From the NCBI GenBank assembly GCA_023897205.1, contig JAHWDD010000008.1, forward strand, positions 806,001-870,000: a stretch of 64,000 nucleotides of DNA, in the 5' to 3' direction. Both the position numbers and the translations under genes were made by a program. Source of the DNA: Exophiala sp. HKRS030. Its lineage: Eukaryota > Ascomycota > Eurotiomycetes > Chaetothyriales > Herpotrichiellaceae. How positions within the stretch are numbered: the stretch's first letter is position 1; each line of letters begins with the position of its first letter. Under the pieces are notes generated by a model, which saw only the letters and a list, made by a program, of their open reading frames with translations, made no database searches and was not told the origin of the DNA. Below, piece by piece: positions 55,757 to 64,000 of this stretch.

Positions 55757-57065
55757 ATGGCGCCGCCCCTTCTTAGACACCAATCATCCTTGCAGGGCTT
55801 TCTAGACTTCTCGTCGACCTCTGTTCTAACGCCTGATCAATTCAATCAAGCCACCGCGATTTTCGACCAGATCGTCTCTCGGTATGAACCTTCCCAGGCT
55901 GAACGTCCGAGTCCGACGTACAAACATATTACTCTGCTCCGAACAGTCCATGAATCAGTTATCTCTAAAGATATTTTCCTCAATCATTTCTTTTTGTTTG
56001 TTGATGCAGATCTTCAACGTGATCCCGATGCTTCTACTCCAACCTTTTCCGACATCTTGACTCGGTTCGACAATCTGCACTCTTGGAGTCTTGAACAATT
56101 GAATGAGTTCCAAGGAACCCTGGTCAACTTTTCAGACTACCTTGTGAACAACTTCTTTCTGCCACGTATTGAAGACAAAATTGTTGCGTGTGTGTGTGGT
56201 CTGGAAACGCTAACATTGCTACAGTCAAAACATCTGGCCACAAGACCCCTCAACCTACCCCTACTCTCAGTCTACCGCAAACCTCTGACAATGTCGTTGG
56301 CACCAGAAACCGAGTTGCACGTCTACGACAGAAATGCCTTACTCGCGACCGCTATCGATGTGTCATCTCTCGCAAGTTCGATACCATCGAAGCAAGAGCA
56401 CGCTGGAACAGAGACCGTGACGATGCCAAAGATGATGACGGGGCTCTGCTTAAAGGGCAAATGCCCGAATACCTCGAAGTCGCACACATACTTCCTCACT
56501 CTCTCACATCAGCCTCGAGCGACCGAGGAAATCAACAATTAGTATGTGCCTCGCTCTGTTATTGGATGAGTTTCGTTGACGATATGATTAGAGTGAATCA
56601 AAGAAGATTGCTCTTCAGATATTGAGAATGTTCGATCCTGATGCTCCTAATCTCATTGAGGGACCTGATATCGATAGACCGACCAATGCAATCACACTGA
56701 CACATAAGTGGCATTATGACATGGGTGCTTTTAAGGTATCATTTCAACCGACGATTGATCAATCTCCACACTCCTATGTGATCGACTACATTAACACCAG
56801 TGAACCTTTCCGCGATCCTTTACTTCCTATCAATCGTCAACTCTATATCACACCAACCAAGACTATCGATCCACCCTCTCCTCGACTTCTGGCCATTCAT
56901 CATGCTATCGCGCGTATTCTCCATCTTAGTGGCGCCGGGGACTATATTGATCACATCATCCGAGACATGGAAGAGATGACCATAAAGGAAAACGGATCTA
57001 CCTCACTTGGCCACTATATCCGCCTAAAGATCGATGGCTGGTTGGACGGAATTTCAGTTTGTTAA
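55757..57065 (+). CDS. HNH endonuclease domain protein (fungal HNHc_2 family)
   Basis: A fungal protein with an HNH nuclease domain, a large family of unknown biological role in ascomycetes. The N-terminal half is helical (LTPDQFNQATAIFDQIVSRY). An intron (56168-56225) leads to VARLRQKCLTRDRYRCVISR, the usual DxxxCxxS/T entry to the domain. Then comes LEVAHILPHSL, where AHI-P-H carries the first catalytic His. A second intron (56541-56605) leads to IALQILRMFDP and later NAITLTHKWHYDMGAF with Asn and His of the HNH core. The stop is at 57063-57065. Complete, with three exons and about 390 residues. The sequence directly after the stop is shared with 32119-32268, and repeats surround it, suggesting mobility or segmental copying; the enzyme itself is not an obvious homing nuclease. 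Confidence 0.85.
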
Positions 57066-57212
57066 CTTACTGGAATGAGAATTGGTCTCATACATTCGAG
57101 CAAGAAATGTTGAGATCCGACGCTTCAGCGGAGTTATGAATCTCAGCCTTAGGAATGCCCATAACGACGTTGACGATGAATATTTTGACCAAGATTCGAG
57201 ATCAATCCACCA
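57051..57212 (-). repeat. Inverted copy of 32119-32268
   Basis: Reverse complement of the 32 kb copy with a small indel and scattered substitutions. It begins within the last five codons of the HNH gene and extends about 150 bases downstream. Confidence 0.85.
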
Positions 57213-57652
57213 CGCGTTGAGTTGATTGTAACTACTCAGATTCCTCTTCAGATGAACCAAGTATTACTAGACAAGTTCTGGAGTTATGACCATGTTTCCA
57301 TCGTCGATTTTCGACCACTACTTCGCTGCGTTTCCTGCTTTGACGGCCCTTTCACTTCATTCTGAGCCTGTACATCTCGTCCCCAAGTCAATGACTATTA
57401 TACCCTCTTCTGTGCGTGATGACTTCTTCGTTTTCACGCGATAACGCTAATTAAGTAATAACAGTTATGACCTGTTAGACGGCCCAGGGGCCTCCTCCGC
57501 GGAGTCCTCCGCCATCCTGTCTTTACCAACCGGAGGCCTAGTACTAGGCTCACACCGCTCATTTTGCAGCCCTCTTTAGGCACTTATTTCTACTCTAGGC
57601 CTATTTTACAGGCGGTTTTGTGAGGCGGTTATGTGAGGCGTCTCACGACGCC
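57213..57652. other. Intergenic sequence, nothing recognised
   Basis: About 440 bases downstream of the HNH gene, with short palindromic GC-rich bits (CCGGAGGCCTAGTACTAGGCT near 57531) but no gene. Confidence 0.4.
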
Positions 57653-57850
57653 TAGCATTCCACTCCCCGAGGTCTCATGCCGCGGCGAGAAATGCCTCAA
57701 CCAGACGGAGAACTTTACGCTCCTTTTTACTATATAATGGATAGCAAACAGCCTCATAGACATCGAGGTCAGACTCGACAATACATCATATTAGACCCCT
57801 GGCATTTAAATTACCTAGAGGTCGCACCTCGTCTCACATGATTGAACAAC
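57653..57850 (+). repeat. Direct repeat B, copy 1
   Basis: Aligns over about 200 bases with 62690-62912: TAGCATTC, CCCCGAGGT, CATGCCGCGGCGAG, CATCGAGGTC-GACTCGAC, ATACA-CATATT and CCTAGAGGT-GCAC occur in the same order. A third, short copy of its CCGAGGTCGCACGCCGCGGC core lies at 58347. Copy 1 adjoins the 3' end of the kinase relic. Confidence 0.75.
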
Positions 57851-58440
57851 CTCACTCGTCGCCTTGACGGCCCTGCACTCCAGCAGCCTCTCATCGACTC
57901 TCTCGCGGTGGAAGGCCATCGACGTTGGCATGTTTGTATCCTCCGTGTATCGTCGCTCGACGAGCCTCGACCGCCCTTCACACGCCGCGGGTTCGTGATG
58001 TGGAGGACCGCCCGCGACGACCTCGTACATCACGACATCAAAAGCGAAAACGTCAGTCTGCTTGTCCACCTCGGGTGACGAGGAGCGGCCTGTTTGCCGT
58101 CACATACTGCAGCCTTCAAAATCGAAGACCTTGACGCGATTGCGTTTCGTTTCAACATGATCAATCATGTTGTTACGTCCCACGTCTGCTCGAATGATCC
58201 CCCACCTCGTGGAAATGGTGTAACCCCGTTGCCGGATCTTTTATCCATCGAAGATGCTGACGTGGTGAAATGGATAGTCCTTGTCGTCGAATCACAGTTC
58301 CGAGCGTTTGTCCTCGTTCGAGAGTCATTGAGTCATTTCTCGAGATCCGAGGTCGCACGCCGCGGCGAGAGGAACCTCAACGGGAGGAAGGATCTTCACT
58401 CCCTCTCATGGAGTCCTCTGTAATCCCCTCACCAGCGGTA
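57815..58440 (-). pseudogene. Protein kinase-like gene relic
   Basis: A fragment of a fungal protein-kinase-fold gene in several frames. RRQGLSISPRQHLRWIKDPA followed by TGLHHFHEVG is the helix before the catalytic loop. After a one-base shift comes IIRADVGRNNMI (a catalytic-loop-like HADxGxxN pattern with His replaced by Arg), then VKVFDFEGCSM, where DFEG stands at the DFG position, and a stop. The remaining part, DKQTDVFAFDVVMYEVVAGG, is the usual post-activation helix, and the tail runs to a stop at 57815. The N-lobe is missing. Frameshift, stop and loss of the catalytic His mark it as dead. It ends in direct repeat B, which suggests that B is the 3' flank of this kinase family. Confidence 0.7.
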
Positions 58441-59467
58441 CCGGCAGGCTTGACGGTGCTTTCTTTCCCGCTGCGAGTTCCACAGAGCATGGTAATTTTT
58501 GAGAAATACCGGACAAATTCTGCAAACCATTTTCGAGGTGCAACCCCGGTGGAGTTGTACCGCCTTTGTCCATCAATGTGCTGTAATTGTCTGTTCTCGG
58601 GATGATGCGCGTGTCCGCTGTAAGGCTGACCATACTTGTGCTGTCTCCATTGTTCTCTTTGCATCGTCTCCGTTGTTCTCTTTGCGCCGTCTCACTTGGC
58701 CCCGCTTGACGCAAATGAGACACACTGTGTTGCTCCGCTGCTCCGCAGGCGTGGGGACGCCCATGTCTCCGGGAAACTCAAAGGAGTCGTCTTCATAGGA
58801 AGTTTGATGGAGTCTCTTTGTAGTGAAGAGCTAGGTGGGATGGTGAGGTCGTGAACAGAAATGGTGAACGAAGACTTCACACAGAGAGTGAGAGAAGCCC
58901 GCTGGTAAAGACTTGTTTGTACTTGTTCTTGGGTTCGCCATGTGCTGAAAGCCGAAAGTTTGTCTAGTCCAAAGTGGACGTAGCTAGCCAATTGATCCCC
59001 TTTTTTTGGCAATTGAGATTCTATGCGCTCAAAGAAACCGTTAGCTTGAATTCGCATTACATACCATCAAAGATGTCGTTTACGGGGAAGGGCGATATAT
59101 CTGAGGAAGCGTCAGATCTTCTCTAATGTCTAGCTCTCGAACCTGATCCACAACAGCTAGATACGCCTGACATTCATCTTCGTCGAGGCTGTGGAAAGTC
59201 TCGACATTGAGAGAAGTCGGCTTCTTGACCATGATTTGCGAATGAATTCTTTGCGGCAAGCTCTAGAGGTGTTGCGTTCAATTTCGTGTCGACGACCACC
59301 TTTATAGGCTTAACTCTTCTCCCTTGTCCTCCTCCTTTGATTCATGTGAGCTATGTGTCTCGACATACTGCGCAAGTGCCCGTGTTTGCCTTTGAGTATC
59401 AACCCGATAGTTGACGCTTTCAGCACGTAGTTACAACGACATAGCCTGTGCACTGGTCAGTTCGGTC
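58441..59467. other. Intergenic region, short repeats only
   Basis: About 1 kb. Two tandem copies of a unit of about 23 bases (CGTCTCC-TTGTTCTCTTTGC) lie at 58645-58695. No supported gene. Confidence 0.4.
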
Positions 59468-60385
59468 TCAGAAACCAAGGTATGCCGAAATGATTTCAAT
59501 ACATGTCAATATTAATTCGTTAAAGACCAATGTGATTGTGTGTATATCTCGATTGAAAAAGGTCGCTTTTGCCAAAGGTTTGCGCCAGAGTCCCAAGCTT
59601 TGGACGTACTTTGGGGATTTCGACCCTCCTAACGACTTTCCGCAAACCGCCATAGCTCTCAAGACCGCAGAACGGAGTTTCGAGATATCAGATCCTTGAA
59701 ATTTGCTCTTCAGGACGAGATTCGTCGCTATTGCAAAGGTCAACTCCCAGAGCGACTCGCGCAAGGTTCGTTGGTTGACTTGCACGCATTTGTGGAGAAG
59801 TTCTGGATGGAAGCTCTTCACGATCCTCCCTTGCGTACCCGATGGCGAGGCCAACATCTCGATATGCCGAGCGTGAGAGACCCAGGACACAGACAATCGG
59901 TCGTCCACAGACTGGGTGCCTCGAAGTGGTTCGTGCTGGATACATCCGACGAGGGACAGCACTAGGACATGTTTTGGTCCAAGTTGAGCGAATAATGGAT
60001 GCTTAGAAACATTCTCAGGGATTAAACCCTTCGCCAATGCAAGGCAGACGCCAGGCTCGTGCAGTAACGCGAACTTCTCTCCTTCTACTGGAGGGGAAGC
60101 CATCGGCAACGTCGGTAATCGATTTCCCCTGTCGTATGGACCGACGTTCACGAGAAAAGTGTTTGGTAACCACAGAAATGATGGCGGCGTTCGAATCGTT
60201 CGAGTGTATTGCCCACGATGCTGGAGGTGTCGAAACTTGGCGCTAACAACCCAGAGCAGCGGAGTGATCGAGATCATGCTTCCCATTATATCAATATGCC
60301 TCCAGGTTGTGGCATCTGATAAGAACGAACGGACTTCAGACCATACAGAGGTGGTTCGTGGTTGGGAACGGTTCATCATCGTCAC
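59468..60385 (-). CDS. Unknown protein or relic, 305-codon frame
   Basis: A long open frame without recognisable domains. It contains PPSFLWLPNTFLVNVGPYDR, LPMASPPVEGEKFALLHEPG, SKHPLFAQLGPKHVLVLSLV and a basic middle segment. There is no signal peptide and no clear membrane span. The start MTMMNRSQ is uncertain and an upstream exon may exist. It lies among relics, so it may be a remnant of a larger gene that includes the minus-strand pieces at 60900-61190. I cannot name a function. Confidence 0.4.
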   Translation of the reverse strand: MTMMNRSQPRTTSVWSEVRSFLSDATTWRHIDIMGSMISITPLLWVVSAKFRHLQHRGQYTRTIRTPPSFLWLPNTFLVNVGPYDRGNRLPTLPMASPPVEGEKFALLHEPGVCLALAKGLIPENVSKHPLFAQLGPKHVLVLSLVGCIQHEPLRGTQSVDDRLSVSWVSHARHIEMLASPSGTQGRIVKSFHPELLHKCVQVNQRTLRESLWELTFAIATNLVLKSKFQGSDISKLRSAVLRAMAVCGKSLGGSKSPKYVQSLGLWRKPLAKATFFNRDIHTITLVFNELILTCIEIISAYLGF

Positions 60386-60899
60386 CCAAATCCCCCAATG
60401 ATGCCACCAACTTAAGCGAGAATATGGATTGACCGAGGAAGATGGTATGGTGGCTGATCCAGGGATGGGGGAGGTGATGAAATCTGGAAGTACTGGGGCG
60501 ACGTGGCCTCAGCATGTTGTTTTGGTTCCCGATAGATTGCACATGGCGTACCTTGGCTCGGTGGAGTGGTGGTGCACCTCCGAGGACTCGAAAACCATCA
60601 TGTTGACGAAAATGAAATGTCGCTCATGCATGAAAAAGTAGCAGAACAGGTCGAAGACTTGTGATTCACAAATCTTCCTTGCCGTTGTCACCCTTTCGAG
60701 TACCGTCTTGCCGGAGAATGGAATGATTGGCGAGACAGAGAATTGCAGTCCGCATCATCATCCTGCATCCACTGGCTTTTCGTTGTTCTAATCAAGTTCG
60801 CCAACATCGCCCTCACTCATCGCTTCACAGGCATCTAACACTCCAAAGAGTTCCCAACCTAGGAGCATCAGGCTGGTAAGCCCGATGACAGGCCATGCC
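60386..60899. other. Intergenic sequence, nothing recognised
   Basis: About 500 bases with short frames only. Confidence 0.35.
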
Positions 60900-61190
60900 A
60901 GCTCGGCCGCAGTGCTCAAACACTCAGACTTCTTGCTGGAATATCTCGCCTCTCATGGATATTTATGGCTTCTTCCGTGAAGAGAAGGAATGGTTCCGAG
61001 CTTGCAATCGAAGAAATGCCAACATCTTCTGACAGGCCGATATTTTTGAGTGTCACAAGCATGGGATCTTGTTAATAAGCCCAGTGCCCATGAGGGTCAA
61101 AAATCCACACAAAAGGTCCGGAACTGTCTGGAGTCAGTCTTCCACGCATGATGGGATTGATATTGAAAGCTGTGAAATGCTGAAGAGAAA
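60900..61190 (-). pseudogene. Coding relic interrupted by TAA, family unknown
   Basis: On the minus strand a frame reads HFTAFNINPIMRGRLTPDSS and GPFVWIFDPHGHWAY, then TAA (61072-61074), then QDPMLVTLKNIGLSEDVGIS and PFLLFTEEAINIHERRDIPA in the same frame. The composition is clearly protein-like and the stop interrupts it directly. I cannot place the family with confidence. The pieces may belong with the unknown frame at 59468-60385. Confidence 0.4.
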
Positions 61191-61894
61191 TCAATCCCCA
61201 ACCCTGGCATCAATTCCAGCACGTCTCCCAGGATAAAACATCGCCTCCCGAGTCTTCCGACTGCTCTGGTACTGTTCTGGGTAGTCGTCTTGTTATGGAG
61301 CGAAAAACTGGCATACTGTTTCTGGTTCCGCCAAACTGAGCAGCTGCTTCGGCTGTTTTTAGGGGCAATTTTCGACGAATGCTGACAACGTCGTCCAGAC
61401 CTTCATAAACTCGTTATCAGAACTTGATGGCCCAGAAGAAGGAAAAGGGCTTAGAAAAAGGTTTCGCAGACCAATGTCAATGTTGCAGTGACGGAAGGAA
61501 AGGCTCCATGTTCGAGAACATCTCGTTGCCATCTGGGGTTTCTCGACCAAGGCCACTTCAATGAAAAGAAGCTCGATGTTGTTGTTGGTCTCGTTCCTAG
61601 CGAGAGTCTGGCACTCCTCAAGATTGTGAACTACAACGTCGAAGGCGAGCAGTATGTTTGTGCAGGCACGGTAAGGTTTATGGTCTCCTATCTCAGACTC
61701 TTGCGCTTCATGTGCCAGCTTCAGCGGTGTGACCTTTTTCTGTGATTATGTAGATGTTCGTCTCATTGTCGACCACATCCATGACTGTTGTGACCCCGGG
61801 GTGGCGCAGTGTCCGCAGTTTTCGGGGCTGCAGTTCTTTGCCAACGACAATCGTGGTTTGTTTTTGTTGATGTCAAGGGTGAAAAGGTCCAAGG
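61191..61894. other. Region of decayed sequence left of the chitin synthase relic
   Basis: Contains a plus-strand frame with LDVVVGLVPSESLALLKIVN followed by VEGEQYVCAGT (about 61570-61670), which looks protein-coding and could be an upstream piece of the relic to the right. No family match can be made. Nothing else is seen. Confidence 0.35.
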
Positions 61895-62240
61895 ATGAGG
61901 AGTGTAATCGTCCTGGATGATCAGAAAGAAAGGTCGAATCCTCTGATCGCGGCTCAAAGCTTGGAGTACAAGATCAGCAACGTTGGGAATAGACCATTGG
62001 AAAGTGGACCGTTCGGCTACGTGAGTATCTTACCTGGTGCATTCTCTGCGTATCTCTGTAGAGCCATCATGGGTCGCCCTCTCGAGCAGTACTTCCACGG
62101 CATTCAGACTATCGAGGGCAAGAACATTTTCGAGAAGTACATGTTCTTTGCAGGTGATCGCATCTTCTGTTTCGAATTGGTGGCCAGTGGCAAAGGCTGA
62201 TTCGGCAGTGACAACTACTTCTGCTCCGTGAGGCCGCAAA
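61895..62240 (+). pseudogene. Chitin synthase fragment
   Basis: About 100 codons match the central catalytic region of a fungal chitin synthase (family GT2): [64 protein letters not shown]. The following QRRW/EDR-type active-site region with its membrane helices is missing, and the frame stops at 62200 after FELVASGKG. The usual SKxLGKKGxxGM insert after YFHG is shortened to IQTIEG, and GDR replaces the conserved EDR. The N-terminal part is not recognisable. It is therefore a decayed copy of an enzyme that makes cell-wall chitin at the plasma membrane. Confidence 0.75.
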
Positions 62241-62689
62241 GGCTCAAACGGCCGGAAGAGACAATAAGTTCATGCTTGTAGGTTTTGGAGTGAAAATGAA
62301 CCGGTGTGATGTTGTCTGTTATATTCAAGGGGAGGCAAGGTATATTCAAGACGAGACGAGGATTTCCCTTCATCATCGACAAGGGTGGTCATGGATATCC
62401 TCTTTGGTTGGTCATAGGTCTTTCAAGCGTGTAGGAAACTGCTCGTATGAGACAAATAATTCCTACTAACTCGAGATTCCTGAACCGTGTTTACTTTGTA
62501 ATGTATCCCTCTGAACGATCATAATGATTCTGTAACTCATTCCGAAAGATATTTTGGGAGTTATTGGTACAACTCTGAGATATTTTGGATGTTGGCGCAA
62601 ATAATAATCGCAAGTCCTTTTTAAAGGTCTTTTGGGTGTGTCGCGCGACAATAAAAGGCAATGACTGAATGACCAACATGGTTGGCCCT
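62241..62689. repeat. Sequence with repeated AAAG-ATTTTGG motifs
   Basis: The motif GAAAGATATTTTGGGAG (about 62545), GAGATATTTTGGATG (62577) and TTAAAGGTCTTTTGGGTG (62618) form a loose tandem series. Similar units (CCGAAAGGTATTTTGGATAT, AAAGGTATTTTGGACT) occur at 42835-42890, linking this spot to the family A remnant there. No gene. Confidence 0.45.
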
Positions 62690-62912
62690 TAGCATTCGCC
62701 TCCCCGAGGTTGCATGCCGCGGCGAGGAATGTCTCAACTAGGGGAAGGATTCTTACTTCTTTCTACGTGTACCATGTAAAAATAGATAGGAAATAGTCTA
62801 GAGAAAGTCATCGAGGTCGGACTCGACGATACAGCATATTGGACTCCCCCTATAGAAATCAGATCACCTAGAGGTTGCACTCCGTCTAATAGTACAAGAG
62901 GGTTCAACAAAA
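62690..62912 (+). repeat. Direct repeat B, copy 2
   Basis: Second copy of 57653-57850, in the same orientation and about 5 kb away, slightly longer. On the minus strand it continues beyond 62912 for about 50 bases with similarity to the end of the kinase relic, so it may mark the 3' end of a second, lost kinase copy. Confidence 0.7.
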
Positions 62913-63183
62913 GAAACATTTTGGTCCCGACGATGGATGCTCCCGCACTCGTCACCTTGATGAAAGGTCACAGATATCAACCTTGAGAAATCCGAGACAG
63001 GATTTCAGACGTCAAGATGGACCACGAAGGCAAGGTGCATTGGCTTCATTTCCAAGGAAGCCTTCGTCCCGCAGTTCTCTGGGAATACAACTGGATTTCA
63101 CCGAAACCTAAGCTCCCGTGGTCCCAGCTCGATCTTGGACTGTTAATAGTCTCTGACTCCAAAAGTTCTTTAGTTGCTCGGGA
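62913..63183. other. Spacer
   Basis: About 270 bases downstream of the right-edge gene. No feature is supported. Confidence 0.35.
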
Positions 63184-64000
63184 TCAAAGGCTCCTTCTCT
63201 TCCTCTTCCTCTTCCCGGCCGCTTCTGCCTTGGTAGATTTTGGAGGATCTGTGGCCACATCCGCCGTCGGCAGTTTGACGATCTGTAGTCCCATCAAGTC
63301 CTGATACTCGCCATCTCCAAGGCATCGGCGCAGGGATGACTCGGGCAGCCGCCGAAGAGCTGATTGAGCACGTTCAAATCTGCCTTGCCATGCCTCGTGT
63401 TCTTGTTCCCACGTCTTGAGTGACTTGGTGACCTTGATGTCGTAACTTTCTCCTTTTCTCTTCCTCTTCATCGTGTAATGAAGCGGCAGATGGCGGTTGA
63501 AGTCGTAGTACCGATCCTCAGGGATGGTGAAGTCCCAGTCCTCTCGGCTTGGATCCTCCAGAAACTCACGCACAAGAGGGCAGTAAGGACACTCTACCCC
63601 ATAGCAATGTAGGGCATCGTCCGGTAGGGACCAGTCCTGCGGCTTGGGAGGCTCCTTGTTGACCACCGTCTCAATATAAGTGGAGATGACTTTGGAATAG
63701 AATCGTGAGGCCTCGGATGGTTGATGCTCGGGGATATCGAGCATTTCGCGCAGGAGTGGGATGACAAAGCGGTCGAGCTCGTGTCGGGAGATACTTGCAG
63801 TGTCATTCGCGATGTTCTCAAGGAGTTGACCTACCTTGTCCAAATCATCTCTCACAAGTCGATGATACAGTGACGCAATAACAGAGACATCCTTTCGGCG
63901 CTTCTCGTTGTGTGAACTGCCATCGAGCCACGATGAAAATGGATAGTCTTCCCAGGGTGACTTTCGTTTAGAAGGAGACAGAGACGTAAATTCCTGCAGC
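63184..64000 (-). CDS. C-terminal part of an unknown fungal protein, running off the right edge
   Basis: The minus-strand frame is open from the right edge of the window (LQEFTSLSPSKRKSPWEDYP, then SSWLDGSSHNEKRRKDVSV) to a stop at 63184, so only the C-terminal 270 residues or so are seen. Notable parts are LHCYGVECPYCPLVREFLED (a possible CxxxxCxxC metal site), a Tyr/His-rich DRYYDFNRHLPLHYTM, VTKSLKTWEQEHEAWQGRFE and LRRLPESSLRRCLGDGEYQD. The last residues (AAGKRKRKRRSL) look like a nuclear localisation signal. Similar tails occur in large fungal proteins that also carry 2-oxoglutarate oxygenase-like domains, but that is a recollection of a pattern, not a firm match. Confidence 0.6.
   Translation of the reverse strand, partial: LQEFTSLSPSKRKSPWEDYPFSSWLDGSSHNEKRRKDVSVIASLYHRLVRDDLDKVGQLLENIANDTASISRHELDRFVIPLLREMLDIPEHQPSEASRFYSKVISTYIETVVNKEPPKPQDWSLPDDALHCYGVECPYCPLVREFLEDPSREDWDFTIPEDRYYDFNRHLPLHYTMKRKRKGESYDIKVTKSLKTWEQEHEAWQGRFERAQSALRRLPESSLRRCLGDGEYQDLMGLQIVKLPTADVATDPPKSTKAEAAGKRKRKRRSL

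Noticed and set aside
49021..57065. Mating-type genes beside sla2
   Set aside because: No HMG-box or alpha-box motif was found on either strand in the neighbouring sequence.
1..64000. tRNA or rRNA genes
   Set aside because: I looked for GGTTCGA-type B boxes with acceptor pairing and found only isolated GTTCGA words without a cloverleaf; no rRNA-like sequence was seen.

Overview
The window is nuclear DNA of a filamentous ascomycete (Pezizomycotina). Genes carry short GT...AG introns of about 45-100 bases. Zn(II)2Cys6 regulators, a P450, MFS pumps, HNH, APH-kinase and ankyrin families typical of these fungi are present, and so is the conserved endocytic adaptor gene sla2. There are no bacterial-style operons. 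A black-yeast-like (Chaetothyriales) host is possible but is only a guess. Much of the window is accessory in character: many gene relics, short dispersed repeats and one strongly AT-rich island.

0-6 kb: a broken FTR1-type iron permease, a 13-bp tandem repeat, a TPR-like protein, a frameshifted MFS relic, and an AT-rich island that looks like a transposon degraded by repeat-induced point mutation (RIP). 4.4-9.6 kb: a flavin-dependent NtaA/DszA-family monooxygenase and a DUR3-like urea/polyamine-type symporter, divergently transcribed from a shared region. 10.9-12.2 kb: a secreted intradiol ring-cleavage dioxygenase.

14.8-28.7 kb: the most coherent block, seven genes in strictly alternating orientation. 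In order they are a Zn2Cys6 factor, a PhyH-type 2-oxoglutarate dioxygenase, a second Zn2Cys6 factor, a P450, a fumarylacetoacetase-family hydrolase, a cupin and an MFS transporter. Divergent pairs share three upstream regions of 0.7-0.8 kb. Two regulators, two oxygenases, a C-C bond hydrolase, a cupin and an exporter/importer suggest catabolism, or synthesis and export, of an aromatic or polyketide-like compound. Directly beyond it lies an aldehyde dehydrogenase fragment fused in frame to an interrupted nuclease-like gene, probably a lost member of the block.

29-40 kb: gene-poor, with LTR-like remnants, a small orphan protein, an AIM9-like mitochondrial APH kinase, a second APH kinase, and a nearly complete but broken ubiquitin C-terminal hydrolase. 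40.8-46.7 kb: a secreted type-B carboxylesterase and a secreted copper amine oxidase. 49-52.4 kb: sla2. 53.6-64 kb: a damaged ankyrin gene, an HNH endonuclease, a protein-kinase relic, duplicated repeats, a chitin synthase relic and the 3' part of a gene running off the right edge.

Exon joins were inferred by eye from splice sites and family conservation. No alignment or RNA evidence was available.
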